The notes below the pieces were generated by a model. The model did no database searches, was not told the DNA's origin, and saw only the letters and a program-made list of their open reading frames with translations. Positions 11,301 to 22,237 of a stretch of 64,000 nucleotides of DNA are shown here, piece by piece. Origin of the DNA: Phialocephala subalpina. Lineage: Eukaryota > Ascomycota > Leotiomycetes > Helotiales > Mollisiaceae. Position 1 is the stretch's first letter. Every line of letters begins with the position of its first letter. A program made the translations under genes and the position numbers. The DNA lies in the NCBI GenBank assembly GCA_900073065.1, contig FJOG01000038.1, positions 213,243 through 277,242 on the forward strand. The letters run 5' to 3'.

Positions 11301-11863
11301 GTAACGGGTTTCTTCTTTCTTTTCCTGTCGTTCTCGCGAGAATTATTGCGAGCTGCATCGCCAAGACTTGTATGACCTCTCTCTCACAGCAACCCAGCTC
11401 GTCCGAAGTTCTTCCCCACAGAAGCGGCTCAAAGTTGACAGCGATTGAGAGATTTGATTCGTCGCTTTTCCTGCGCTGCCCCGCAGCCTCCAACGGCTCG
11501 TGCCAAGGCTGCACCCGATCGTCATTGCCAAGCGACTGATCATCACCAACTTCACTTTTCTTCGCACAACTTCGTCGCTGCAACTTTCAAAATATCGCCG
11601 AGAAGTAAGGGACGACGAGGTTTCTACCTTGCCCCAAGCATCTTGGTCAATTGACGAAATGGGGATGAAGCGGAGTCTCCACGATTTTGTCGCTGTCCCC
11701 GCCCTGATATTATGGAGTAGCATGCTCTTGGCTACGGCTCAAGGCTCCGAAGTCCCTCCTAGCTGGCAGATGACAACTTGCCAATGGCAAAATCCTCTCG
11801 AGTATAAATGCTGCGCTCTGGGAGGTAACATGTGTAAGCACAGTCCTAGCAGCTTACTCTAAA
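11301..11863. other. Promoter region of the GH31 gene
   Basis: No gene is supported. TATAAA at 11803-11808 lies about 56 bp before the ATG at 11864, with a CCAAT at about 11780-11784. Together they make a conventional fungal core promoter and imply a short 5' leader. Minus-strand frames (11723-11343, 11583-11164) are basic and Ser-rich and look like shadows. Confidence 0.5.
11803..11808 (+). promoter_or_regulatory. TATA box for the GH31 gene
   Basis: GAGTATAAATGC at the expected distance before the GH31 start codon; the only good TATAAA in the preceding 500 bp. Confidence 0.4.
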
Positions 11864-14827
11864 ATGTTGCTTCAATTTATTAACGGCCTTGCTTTAGCAA
11901 GTGCTGTGTCCGGCGCTGCTCTTTCCAAGAAGCAGAATACCAAAGAAAACTGTCCTGGCTATGTTGCATCGGGCGCCGCACAAACGGCGGCGGGCATGAC
12001 TGCAGATCTGACCCTTGGTGGCGCACCTTGCAACGTCTATGGCAACGACATCACAGACTTGAAATTGACTGTCAACTACGACTCAGGTCTGTCACTCTCC
12101 AACATGATAAGTTCGCAGCTGACCTGGAATAGAATCTCGTCTCCACGTGAAGATTGAGGATGTTGGAAAGGTTGCTTACCAAGTTCCTACCAGCGTTTTC
12201 CCAACGCCTGAAACCAATGACTCTGTATCTTCCGACGCTGCTGCTTTGGAATTCTTCTACGAGCCTTCGCCCTTCACTTTCTCCGTGAAGCGAAAGTCGA
12301 ACGGCGAAGTTCTTTTCGATTCTTCTGCAGCACCATTGATCTTCGAGGATCAATACCTTCGACTACGGACGTCGCTCCCAAATAATCCCAACATCTATGG
12401 ACTCGGAGAGCATACGGACAGCTTGCGTCTCAACACCACAAACTACACTCGCACCATGTGGTCCCGTGATTCCTATGGAGTCCCTTCAGGACAGAATCTT
12501 TACGGCAACCACCCAATTTACTTTGACCATCGCGGAGACAAGGGAACGCATGGTGTCTTCTTGCTTTCAAGCTCTGGCATGGATGTCAAGATCAACAACA
12601 CCGAAGCTGATGGTCAGTACCTCGAGTACAACCTCATGTCCGGCATCCTTGACCTGTATTTCATGGGACAGCTTGCGTCTCAACACCACAAACTACACTC
12701 GCACCATGTGGTCCCGTGATTCCTATGGAGTCCCTTCAGGACAGAATCTTTACGGCAACCACCCAATTTACTTTGACCATCGCGGAGACAAGGGAACGCA
12801 TGGTGTCTTCTTGCTTTCAAGCTCTGGCATGGATGTCAAGATCAACAACACCGAAGCTGATGGTCAGTACCTCGAGTACAACCTCATGTCCGGCATCCTT
12901 GACCTGTATTTCATGGGAGGGAGTATGTGGATTATTTGCATGAGCATGGACAAAAATATATTGTTATGGTTGATCCTGCGATGGCGTATCAGACTGAGCG
13001 GGAGAATGGACTGCCGTATGACACTTTCTTGAGAGCGCGTGATCAGGGTGTTTTAGTGCAGAAGGATGGGTCCATATATCAGGGTGTTGTCTGGCCAGGT
13101 ATGTATCCTCACCCCTACGACGAACAAATCTAACGTCTCCAGGCGTGACCGCCTTTCCGGATTGGTTTCATCCTGATACGCAGGACTTCTGGACCAAGGA
13201 GTTCGCCATGTTCTTCGACGCCGAAACAGGTGTTGACATCGACGCTCTGTGGATCGACATGAACGAGGCGGCAAATTTCAACTACTTCGGCGATGACCCA
13301 ACTGAAAGTGCCGAAGAACGTGGCTTTCCTCCCACCAGGCCAGGACTCCGATCTGCTCCTCGTCCCATCCCAGGATTTCCTCAATCATTCCAACCTAATC
13401 CAAACTCTCCTTATCCAGCTGATGACCTGGCATATGCACCTCCGTGGTTGGCTCCAGCAGCAGCTCCCAACACGAAAAGAGAAAACACCGAGCGAACTAA
13501 TAAGTCCAAACGATCAGTTGTCGAGAAGCACGCAGCCCAAGTCCGCCAAAGTCAAGAAATCATCGGCTTCCCCGACCGCAACCTTCTCTCTCCACCATAC
13601 CAAATCGACAACGCCAACACCGTCACCCCCTACGGCGGCCTCTCAAACTTCACCCTCGACACGGACATCGTGCACCACGACGGACACGTCGAACTCGATG
13701 TTCACAACATCTATGGTGCCATGATGTCCGTCAATTGCCGAAATGCAATGGAAGCTCGTAGGCCGGGAAAGAGGCCAATGATTATCACGCGCTCAACATT
13801 TGCTGGCTCTGGTCATGCTGTCGGGAAATGGCTTGGTGATAATTTGAGTACGTGGGAGTTGTATCGGAATTCGATACAAGGAATGTTGGATTTTGCTGCT
13901 TTGTATCAGATTCCGATGGTGGGGAGTGATGTTTGTGGGTTTGGTGGTAACACGACCGAGACGCTTTGTGCGAGATGGGCAATGCTAGGAGCTTTTAATC
14001 CATTCTTCCGGAATCACAATGGTGACAGTTCCATTCCTCAAGAATTCTACCTCTGGCCCACTGTCACCACAGCTGTCAAGTCCGCAATCGATATCCGGTA
14101 CCGACTTTTAGATTATATCTACACAGCCATGTATCAACAATCCGTTACTGGTACCCCGCTCATCAACCCGATGTTCTTCCTTTATCCTGAAGATTCCAAT
14201 ACGTTCGGAGTTGAATTGCAGTTCTTCTACGGCTCTTCTCTTCTCGTTTCTCCTGTCACGGAAGAGAATGCTACCAGCGTCGAAATTTACATGCCCAAAG
14301 ACTTGTTCTACGATTTTGGGACATGGGAGAAGATTGAGGGCAAGGGAGAAAAGGTTACTTTGACGGACGTTGGGTTCACGGAGATTCCCCTATACATCAA
14401 ATCAGGCTCCATCATCCCCATGCGAAATGCATCCGCATACACAACGAACGAAGTCCGACAACAACCTTTTGTTTTCCTCGTCGCGCCATCCACCGAGGGA
14501 ACGGCATCCGGCTCTCTTTATCTCGATGATGGCGAGTCCATCGTTCAAGAGTCAACTTCCGAGATCACCCTCTCATACTCCAAGAAAGAGTTGTCGATTG
14601 AGGGCACATTCAGTTATCAAGCAGAAGAGAATAGTTTGCGCGAAGTCACGATTCTTGGTATCGAGGACTCACCGAAAGGAGCATACTGGACGAAAGATAA
14701 TACGCCATGGGAGACAGTCTGGGTAACATGCCCAGAAGAGGGGTGGAAATACGATACTGAGAAGCAGGCTGTGACGATTATCGTTGCGCAGAAACTGGAT
14801 GCGCCGATGAGGGTTAAGTTTGACTGA
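11864..14827 (+). CDS. Secreted GH31 alpha-glucosidase, interrupted by a 250-bp duplication
   Basis: Exons 11864-12086, 12133-13098, 13143-14827. The N-terminus has a signal peptide ([20 protein letters not shown]). GH31 landmarks include [18 protein letters not shown], the nucleophile block [33 protein letters not shown] with the acid/base Asp, and [12 protein letters not shown]. It would release glucose from alpha-glucan ends outside the cell. Bases 12666-12915 are an exact copy of 12416-12665. Read as sequenced, this causes a stop at 12717-12719. The segment that normally joins the DLYFMG strand to [14 protein letters not shown], including the conserved MWTDIDYMD-type motif of the family, is missing. 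The frame before and after the copy is the same, so an equal-length block seems to have been overwritten. The gene is either artefactually broken in this assembly or truly inactivated. Confidence 0.85.
12416..12915 (+). repeat. Exact 250-bp tandem duplication inside the GH31 gene
   Basis: 12416-12665 and 12666-12915 are identical over 250 bp, and the identity runs 3 bp further (GGA). 250 is not a multiple of three, so the second copy is read out of frame. There is no divergence between copies, which points to a very recent event or an assembly fault. Confidence 0.95.
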
Positions 14828-15885
14828 GTGTGAAGGGGGGAGGAGGATGGGACTAAAAGTATCAAACGAATAGATGAGAATCAAGAGTACGTGATGAGAG
14901 AGTCACGAATGTTGCCGTATCGGAAAGTGGCTGTCAGTTAGAGTTGGTGTATGAGAGAGTCAAAACGATGCGAGTGTAGTGTTTGAGTTGGATTCATTGT
15001 CTAGAAGTGTCTGGACCTCGAAGCATCCGTCTCATTTGGATATTCGGGATGTTTCTTGTCGCTAAATGGTTACAGAATGCTTGATTGGATTTTCTGCGAC
15101 TTGACTTTGAGTAGTCTCAACGTAGAAGGAGAGGCTAGAGCTGGCGATCAGTAGAGAAGTTGCAATGAGATAGGCTTGATGAGGCTGAGAGCGAGCTTGT
15201 TATTGTCGGCATTGTGGTTCTGTCAACCGACTCATGATGGAAGGCTCGAGTCGCCAGCATTTTGGTGTTGTCTGCACTTCAAATATTCCTTTCTCGTCCC
15301 AACACCGCCATCTCATCCCAAGTGGTGAACCTAGCTTTCTTCTTTTTAAACATTTTATCTCATCTCATTTCATGAATGCTTACCCGAACAATATGCGAGA
15401 TGCGAGCAGAAAGTCCTCATCAGCTGCTTACCCGTTCACGTGACCATCAGCTGCTCGCAGTAAGCTTCGTAAATTCATCCACCACAGCCCTAGCTCTTTC
15501 CGTCTCTTAGAAGCTTTTTAAGATCTACCTTGGCTCATTGGCCAATTGTCTCAATTCCAGGCTGCGAACCAATCCTATGGTTGCGCCTCACCAACACTCA
15601 GCCTCAAAGCGGACCGCTTCTCGCGTGTTGACCAATCAGATGCGTGTTTATTTAGGGGTCTGGCTGTGTATGAGACCTACTGCGAGGCGCGAGATACTAG
15701 GCGGACTGTCACTGTGACTGTCACTGTCAAAGGTGGTAGTGTGGAAGTCCGATGGGTTGCAGGATTCGATGGTGCGGATGTCAAAATGTGGTGTTTTCGC
15801 TGTTTCTTGGTTCTTTTCTTCTCTCCTCTCTTTCCATCTCGCATTTGATCAGTCGCCGTTCGTTTGATATTTGGACAAGGACAGG
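14828..15885. other. Intergenic region with a short CACTGT repeat
   Basis: This lies between GH31 and the DUF3176 gene. A short microsatellite-like array of ACTGTC/ACTGTG units sits at about 15706-15729. A CCAAT (ATTGG on the plus strand near 15537-15541 and ACCAAT at 15630) lies upstream of the next start. No gene is supported. Confidence 0.5.
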
Positions 15886-18463
15886 ATGCCGGATCCTGAA
15901 TTGCATATGGGAAGTAATGGAGAGGTGGATAGGAGGAGTATAAGAGAAGTTGGGATGGCGGGGTACACGAGAGAGGATGCAAGAGATTCGTTCTCGCAAT
16001 ATGCGAGGCGTACGCTTGCGATTCCAAGGAAACCGATACAGAGACCAGTCTCATCACATTTCCACGAAAACATCTCTCCAACAAGCCCCACAGCACCGGT
16101 TGTAATCGGCTTTCCAGATACCGAGATGGTGTCTCCCGACTTTTTGGGACGGCGGCATACTGAGGTCTCCTCGGAATCGTCGAGACGGCCGCAGACAGGG
16201 GTGGATATCGATACCTCGCACTTCTTTCCCGATTTCGAGACCCTGAGTCCCGGCGAGACGATACAGAACCGAACACCAACCTCGATGCAAAACTCTATGC
16301 AGGAAACTCCGACTTCCATGCGAGACCAAAACTTCGATCACGATAGAGGGATTCCGGACATCCAAATCGTGCCGGTACATACGCCCGAGATTGTACCCGA
16401 GTGGCCGTTGAGCTATGTTTCGGGGATGGAGGAGATTAGACATTTTGCGCCGAAGACGAGGCTGGATGAACCGTTTCTTGGTCTTGGTGAGCCGTTGCAG
16501 ACACCTAGTTATCATACGCTTCCACAACCTAAAGGGATTGTTCAGGAGGGGGATTATCATCACCACCGATCTATGGGAAGTCAAGATGATTTGCTCGGCA
16601 AAAAATCCCTCCAACCTCCACCACCAATACGTCAAGAAACAAGGAACTGGTTCTCTCGACAAAGCGATTGGTGGCTACGGGAGTTCTCAAGCTGTTTATT
16701 TAGTCTCCTATGTGCGGTTGCGATCATCATCATTCTCAAAGTCTACGATGGAGAACCATTATCGAAATTGCCAAAGGGTATAACTCTGAATATAGTGTTG
16801 GCGCTGTTTACGACGTTGGCGAAGGCGGGTTTGATGATTCCTATTTCGGAGGCGTTGGGTCAGTTGAAGTGGGTTTGGTTTAAGGAGGAGAGGCCGCTGG
16901 TGGATTTTGAGACGTTTGATCAGGCGAGTAGGGGTCCGATTGGGAGCGTTAAGTTGCTGGGAACTCTGAGATTTAGACATTTGGCGAGCATTGGTGCTGT
17001 CATTTCGATTCTTTTGATTGCGACGAGTCCGATTACGCAGCAGATCATCTCGTATCATGAGCGTCCCATTCTTGCAACGTCTGGGCCTGCTGCTCAGGCA
17101 CCGAGAAGTGATCTATTCATGGCTTACAGTCCTTTGCATGGCAGTGTTGGTAAGTCTTCTTCAACCGCTAGTTGAGAAATTATGCTTATAGATATAGGGG
17201 TACCCGATCTCAGCATGCAGCAAGCTGTCAAGATGGGACTCTTCAACGCTGCCAACGAGTCGATCACACATACTGCGCCCTCCTGCCCAACAGGAAACTG
17301 CACCTGGCCTGACTTCAGCTCCCTCGGTATCTGCTCCAAAACCGCGAACATAACCAGCTTCCTCAGCGTTGTCTCCGTCCCAGGAAACCAGTCAGCATCC
17401 ATCGGCTACATCGTTGACAACAACGTCACTCTTCCCAATGGAGCATACCTGCAAGCAGGCGCAATGGGGCTGAACATCACGACTCCGCCAGACGTTGTAG
17501 ATGGCTTGTCCGTCTCTCCCACCAACCACTCCCTCGCCTTTCAACACGAACCAAACACCAAACGGACAACAATCTCCAACCACTTCATAATCTACCAAAA
17601 CTCCAACTCCACCTCCCAGCCCTCATTCGGTGCCATAGAAGTCCTCCTCTACTGGTGCGTAAACACCTACTCCACCTCTGTCCAATCCGGGATCGCTTCA
17701 ACAAACGTCACAACCAGCGGCGTAAACATCGGTTCCACGAACGCAAGCATCCCAATGCCAATGGGTGCTGGAACGAATGGGACGTATCAACAATGGGGAA
17801 ATCTTGCGTTGAATCCTATGAACAGCACTGCGAATTATACAGTAAATGGAAATGCGAATGCGGCACTGACGAGTTATATGGCGTTGACGTGGAGGGGATG
17901 GTATGAGATGGGTTCCGGGGGTGGGTATTCGAGTGATGCTGCAATGGCTCTCTCGGATGCTCTCTTTCAGGAACCTAGCATAGCGAACGTTACTGGGAAA
18001 GCGGCGGATGATTTGCAGATGGCAGGCATTCAAAATCTTACTGCAAACGTAGCTACCAGCATAACCAACAAGTAAGTTTTTCTGTCTACCCCGCCCTCTT
18101 TTTCTTTCCTAACCATGTTTCAGTATTCGAGACCGCAAATTCGTTGGCGATGCAGCGACTGGCTCCTCTTTCACAACTCAAGCTTACGTCAAAGTCTCCT
18201 GGGCATGGCTTTCATTCCTACTTGTTCTGCTCACTTCCTCATTCGCATTCCTCCTTGCTACGATCATCAAGACGAGAGCGGCGAAAGTGGACGTGATGCG
18301 TTCTTCAGCTCTAGCTACGATGTGTGGATTGAGTGTAGAGACGAAGGCATATATGGGCCCGATTGAAGTTGGAGGTGGAACGTTGGCTAAAGCAGAAGGG
18401 TTGAGGGTTAGGCTTCAGGGAGGTGCGATGGGATGGAGCCTTGAGGGGAGAGGTGCGGGGTAG
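15886..18463 (+). CDS. DUF3176-family membrane protein (827 aa)
   Basis: Exons 15886-17149, 17192-18071, 18124-18463 (2484 nt), introns with GTAAGT donors. The first ATG in frame is 15886. Residues 1-250 are disordered and acidic. A conserved block then begins with WWLREFSSCLFSLLCAVAII, continues with LPKGITLNIVLALFTTLAKA and GQLKWVWFKEERPLVDFETF, and ends DQASRGPIGSVKLL; this is the signature of fungal DUF3176 proteins. A third membrane segment (LASIGAVISILLIATSPI) leads into a large extracellular, N-glycosylation-rich domain with paired Cys (TAPSCPTGNCTWPDFSSLGI). A final helix (VSWAWLSFLLVLLTSSFAFL) precedes a short cytosolic tail. The molecular role of the family is unknown. Confidence 0.9.
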
Positions 18464-18907
18464 GTGCGGGGTAATTTAGCGAACGATAAATAGGGGAGGA
18501 TTTAATGTTCATGAGATATGGGTGTACAAACGTATAATTGGTTTTGGCGTTTGAGCGAATATTGAAGCGTCGCCTATACATAGAGGAATACCAAACAACT
18601 GTATTTATGATTCCGTCAGCGCGGCGTACATGATCAGCTGAGATGTCTCGCGAAGAATCGAACACTCCGAAAAGTCGCCTCAAAAAAGAGTTATCGTGGC
18701 GGCCTCCATAATAGGCTTTGTTGACTTCTGTTTCTCTCCTGCTTCATGACTATGTCCTCGCAATCAGATCGCTCATTTTATCCTTCGTGAATTTGTCGGC
18801 GAGCTTCTCCCTTATATAATCAATAGAAAATGAATCGAACGATGTCTTTTGGTCCTTGTCTATTCATCATAGTTCATATCAGCGACATCCAAGGAGAAAA
18901 GTCAAAC
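18464..18907. other. Convergent intergenic region
   Basis: 3' flanks of the DUF3176 gene and the minus-strand acidic protein. A direct repeat GGTGCGGGGTA occurs twice at about 18452-18474. No gene is supported, except that the minus gene may extend to about 18823 (see that entry). Confidence 0.4.
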
Positions 18908-19641
18908 TTACGCGACATACGCACTCCCGGTATCATAACTTTCATAAATCACTTCTTGGAACTCATCTAATGGTATGTCCCACTGCACGAGGTCCTTGAA
19001 CTTGAGCCAGCGTAGAAATTCTTCTACTTCTAGATCTCGACGCTCTCCGTACGATTCACAAAGTCCTTCTTGTACATCCGCGTCAGATAAGTAGGTGTCT
19101 AGTGCTTGAGCGAGATCTGATGGTTCATCATCTATGATGTCCTGGTCTGGTGCTGCAGGCCAGCCGGCTTCGATTTTCATCACGACGCCGGGGTCTGGAT
19201 GTGGTTCCCAGCTAATTTGAATTTTGTGTCAGCTACATGCGGCTGTGGAAATGTACTTTAAGACGAAACAGAATCCACTTACATAAATAACTCTTTGCGT
19301 TCATTCGCAACTCCCAGGAAGTTCCTGAATTCCATGGGAGTCAAGTCAATTCCACCGTGGTTTCTGATGTACCTGTAGAACACAGGGACTGAAAGCATCG
19401 TCATTGTATCTAGAGAGAGTTCGCCAGGTCCTTGGTTGTCGAATAGGTATTGAGTGATCTCGGCCCATCGCGTACATCTGTATTTGACTGCCGGCACCTC
19501 GACTGGATCCAGTTCTTCCTGAGGCACACTGTCCGGATCTGCTGGTCGGGAAGGGTTCCTATTCATAGCTACGCGGATACTCTGTGTTCGCATGGCTTTC
19601 AATTGCTCTGTAACTGCAAGTTCCCTCTCGCTGATTGTCAT
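18908..19641 (-). CDS. Small acidic protein of unknown function (220 aa)
   Basis: Exons 19641-19283 and 19211-18908 (663 nt) with donor GTAAGT and acceptor ATTAG in phase. It begins MTISERELAVTEQLKAMRT and is predicted to be soluble and helical, with acidic stretches (DEPSDLAQALDTYLSDADV, RRDLEVEEFLRWLKFKDLV). No family is recognised. The TAA stop sits inside a consensus donor (GC|GTAAGT). Splicing to an acceptor at about 18854 (GAATAG) would instead add a short tail ending near 18823. It abuts the AT-rich region; its promoter may include the inverted-repeat element that starts 90 bp upstream. Confidence 0.6.
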
Positions 19642-19732
19642 GGCATCACCTTACGGAGGCACGAAGTCTATTGTAGAGGGGTAAACCTCTTGGAGTCAAT
19701 TCTAGTGTCTGCGAACCACATAGAAAGCTGCC

Positions 19733-20210
19733 TAAAGAACTAAGAATACAAGATGCCAGATCTCCTTATATATCCTCACCAGACCACGTGATATATCGCC
19801 CTATCATATTATACTTATAGACTTCCAGATATTTATATAGACTATTAATTTATTATAATGGAAATGAATTTATAATTGGGTTTTACGAGTTATTAAAATA
19901 TTAAATTACTATTAATAATAATAGAATTATAATTTTGATTTATATAATTTTTAAATTTTGATTTTGTTTATATTATTTAAATTACTTAGTATTTACTTAA
20001 AGCGCTTCAAGTAGTTTATAAATCTAAATACTTTTAAAAACCAAAGTTTTCAATATTATAAATATTAAATTATTTATTATAAGAAAATTTAAATTTATTA
20101 TTTATAAAAGAATATTATAATAAGGTAAAATAGTAAAGCGATATATCACGTGATTTGATTGAGGATATATTAGGAGATTTGCTATCTTGTATTCTTAATT
20201 CTTTAAGTAA
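19733..20210. mobile_element. MITE-like element with ~69-bp terminal inverted repeats, RIP-decayed
   Basis: The left arm (about 19733-19801: TAAAGAACTAAGAATACAAG ... CACGTGATATATCGCC) is the reverse complement of the right arm (about 20139-20210: GCGATATATCACGTGATT ... CTTGTATTCTTAATTCTTTA). Differences are almost all C/T or G/A, as expected from repeat-induced point mutation. The 337-bp interior is extremely AT-rich and has no frame, so the element is non-autonomous. A target-site duplication is not clear. The left end lies 90 bp upstream of the acidic-protein start. Confidence 0.75.
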
Positions 20211-21621
20211 TTCTTTTTATATAATTCGCAAATATTAAAAGAATTTTAAAGAGATTTACTTTTTTATAATATATTATAAGAAAATATAAATTTAAAAAGA
20301 AAATATATTATAAGAAAATAAATTATAAAAAATAAAATAAAAATTTATTTAAAAATATTAAATATTTATTTAATATTATAATCGTAAAAATATAAAATTA
20401 TTTTCAAAGTTTATTATTTATTAGAAATTACTAAGTATTTTTTTTAAATTATAAGTTTTCTTAGAAAAATTTTCTTTAAATAATTTTAAATTAAATTAAT
20501 TTTTATTAAATAAATTTAATATTATAAATTATAAATTATTTCTATTATTAAATAAANNNNNNNNNNNNNNNNNNNNNNNNNNNNNNNNNNNNNNNNNNNN
20601 NNNNNNNNNNNNNNNNNNNNNNNNNNNNNNNNNNNNNNNNNNNNNNNNNNNNNNNNNNNNNNNNNNNNNNNNNNNNNNNNNNNNNNNNNNNNNNNNNNNN
20701 NNNNNNNNNNNNNNNNNNNNNNNNNNNNNNNNNNNNNNNNNNNNNNNNNNNNNNNNNNNNNNNNNNNNNNNNNNNNNNNNNNNNNNNNNNNNNNNNNNNN
20801 NNNNNNNNNNNNNNNNNNNNNNNNNNNNNNNNNNNNNNNNNNNNNNNNNNNNNNNNNNNNNNNNNNNNNNNNNNNNNNNNNNNNNNNNNNNNNNNNNNNN
20901 NNNNNNNNNNNNNNNNNNNNNNNNNNNNNNNNNNNNNNNNNNNNNNNNNNNNNNNNNNNNNNNNNNNNNNNNNNNNNNNNNNNNNNNNNNNNNNNNNNNN
21001 NNNNNNNNNNNNNNNNNNNNNNNNNNNNNNNNNNNNNNNNNNNNNNNNNNNNNNNNNNNNNNNNNNNNNNNNNNNNNNNNNNNNNNNNNNNNNNNNNNNN
21101 NNNNNNNNNNNNNNNNNNNNNNNNNNNNNNNNNNNNNNNNNNNNNNNNNNNNNNNNNNNNNNNNNNNNNNNNNNNNNNNNNNNNNNNNNNNNNNNNNNNN
21201 NNNNNNNNNNNNNNNNNNNNNNNNNNNNNNNNNNNNNNNNNNNNNNNNNNNNNNNNNNNNNNNNNNNNNNNNNNNNNNNNNNNNNNNNNNNNNNNNNNNN
21301 NNNNNNNNNNNNNNNNNNNNNNNNNNNNNNNNNNNNNNNNNNNNNNNNNNNNNNNNNNNNNNNNNNNNNNNNNNNNNNNNNNNNNNNNNNNNNNNNNNNN
21401 NNNNNNNNNNNNAAATAAATTAAAAAAAAAAACTTAAAAACTTTAAATAGTTTTAAATTACCAAAAGAATATTAAAATTATAATATTACGATTTTTATTT
21501 TATAAACTTATATTATATTAATTTTCTTATAAAATTTTATAATAAATTTATATATAAAAATTTTTAATCAAAAGAATATTTATTTTAATATTTTAATTTA
21601 TATAAAGAAACTAATTAGGTT
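19802..21621. repeat. AT-rich isochore (RIP-type), with assembly gap
   Basis: Almost pure A/T with TpA abundance and no reading frame of note, in sharp contrast with the flanks. This is the pattern left by repeat-induced point mutation of transposons in Pezizomycotina. The original repeat is unrecognisable. The run of N at 20557-21412 lies inside it. Confidence 0.85.
20557..21412. other. Assembly gap (856 N)
   Basis: Run of N inside the AT-rich tract; the real length and content are unknown. Confidence 0.99.
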
Positions 21622-21787
21622 TATCCCTTCGATCGCTAAAATATATCCAGCGCTAATAGGGGTTTCTTAGCCTCTAATCTCATTGGATTATACTCTGATT
21701 ACGAAAGTATCATCGCTGCCTGCCCAATGATAATTCCTCGGTTAAGCCCCTACTAGCGCTGGACATGTCTCAGCGATCGAAGGGGTA
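21622..21787. mobile_element. Second short inverted-repeat element (MITE/foldback-like, ~166 bp)
   Basis: The left arm 21622-21672 (TATCCCTTCGATCGCT, CCAGCGCTAATAGGGG) and right arm 21740-21787 (CCCCTACTAGCGCTGG, AGCGATCGAAGGGGTA) are inverted repeats of about 50 bp. The left arm has T where the right-arm complement has C at several sites (for example AAAATATATCC against GAGACATGTCC), a RIP-like bias. The ~65-bp centre contains a smaller CATTGG/CCAATG inversion. It is not related to the 19733 element by sequence. It has no coding capacity. Confidence 0.7.
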
Positions 21788-22237
21788 GTCACTCAGAAGT
21801 CGTGCTCTACACAAAAAGTCTCCACCGTGATTAAAATCAGGGGGATAGTATTGCTTCCGCGTTTCTGCAACTTGTGCGCCTCAATATTTGAAGCGAAATG
21901 ATAGCAGCCAGTCAGGTAACTGGAACTCCCAGGGATCCCCTTTTCGGTCCCTACATTAACCTTACCGCCATAGCGTTACTCCCTCCCGTGTTGTTAGCGC
22001 TCTTAGTAGCGCATGACATTTCGCGTAGCTTTACCTAAAAAAGTGCGTGCAGGGCCGAATTGGAGTCAATGCATATTATTCGAGAGCCTATTAAATTAAG
22101 CCCGGAGTTGTGAGTGTGACTCCCGTTTCTCAGGAGTTAAGTGATGAGGTTACTTCTTCTCCTACAAAAACTTCTCCAGCATTATCTCAGCACATAGACT
22201 TGTACAAATAATTTAAGACAACTAGGACAGTGCAATA
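21788..22237. other. Island promoter region, normal composition
   Basis: Composition returns to normal after the inverted-repeat element. No gene is supported; this is the upstream region of the GPI-protein gene. Confidence 0.4.

Noticed and set aside
12716..13032. Separate small genes in the GH31 middle region
   Set aside because: They are out-of-frame readings of the 250-bp duplicate.
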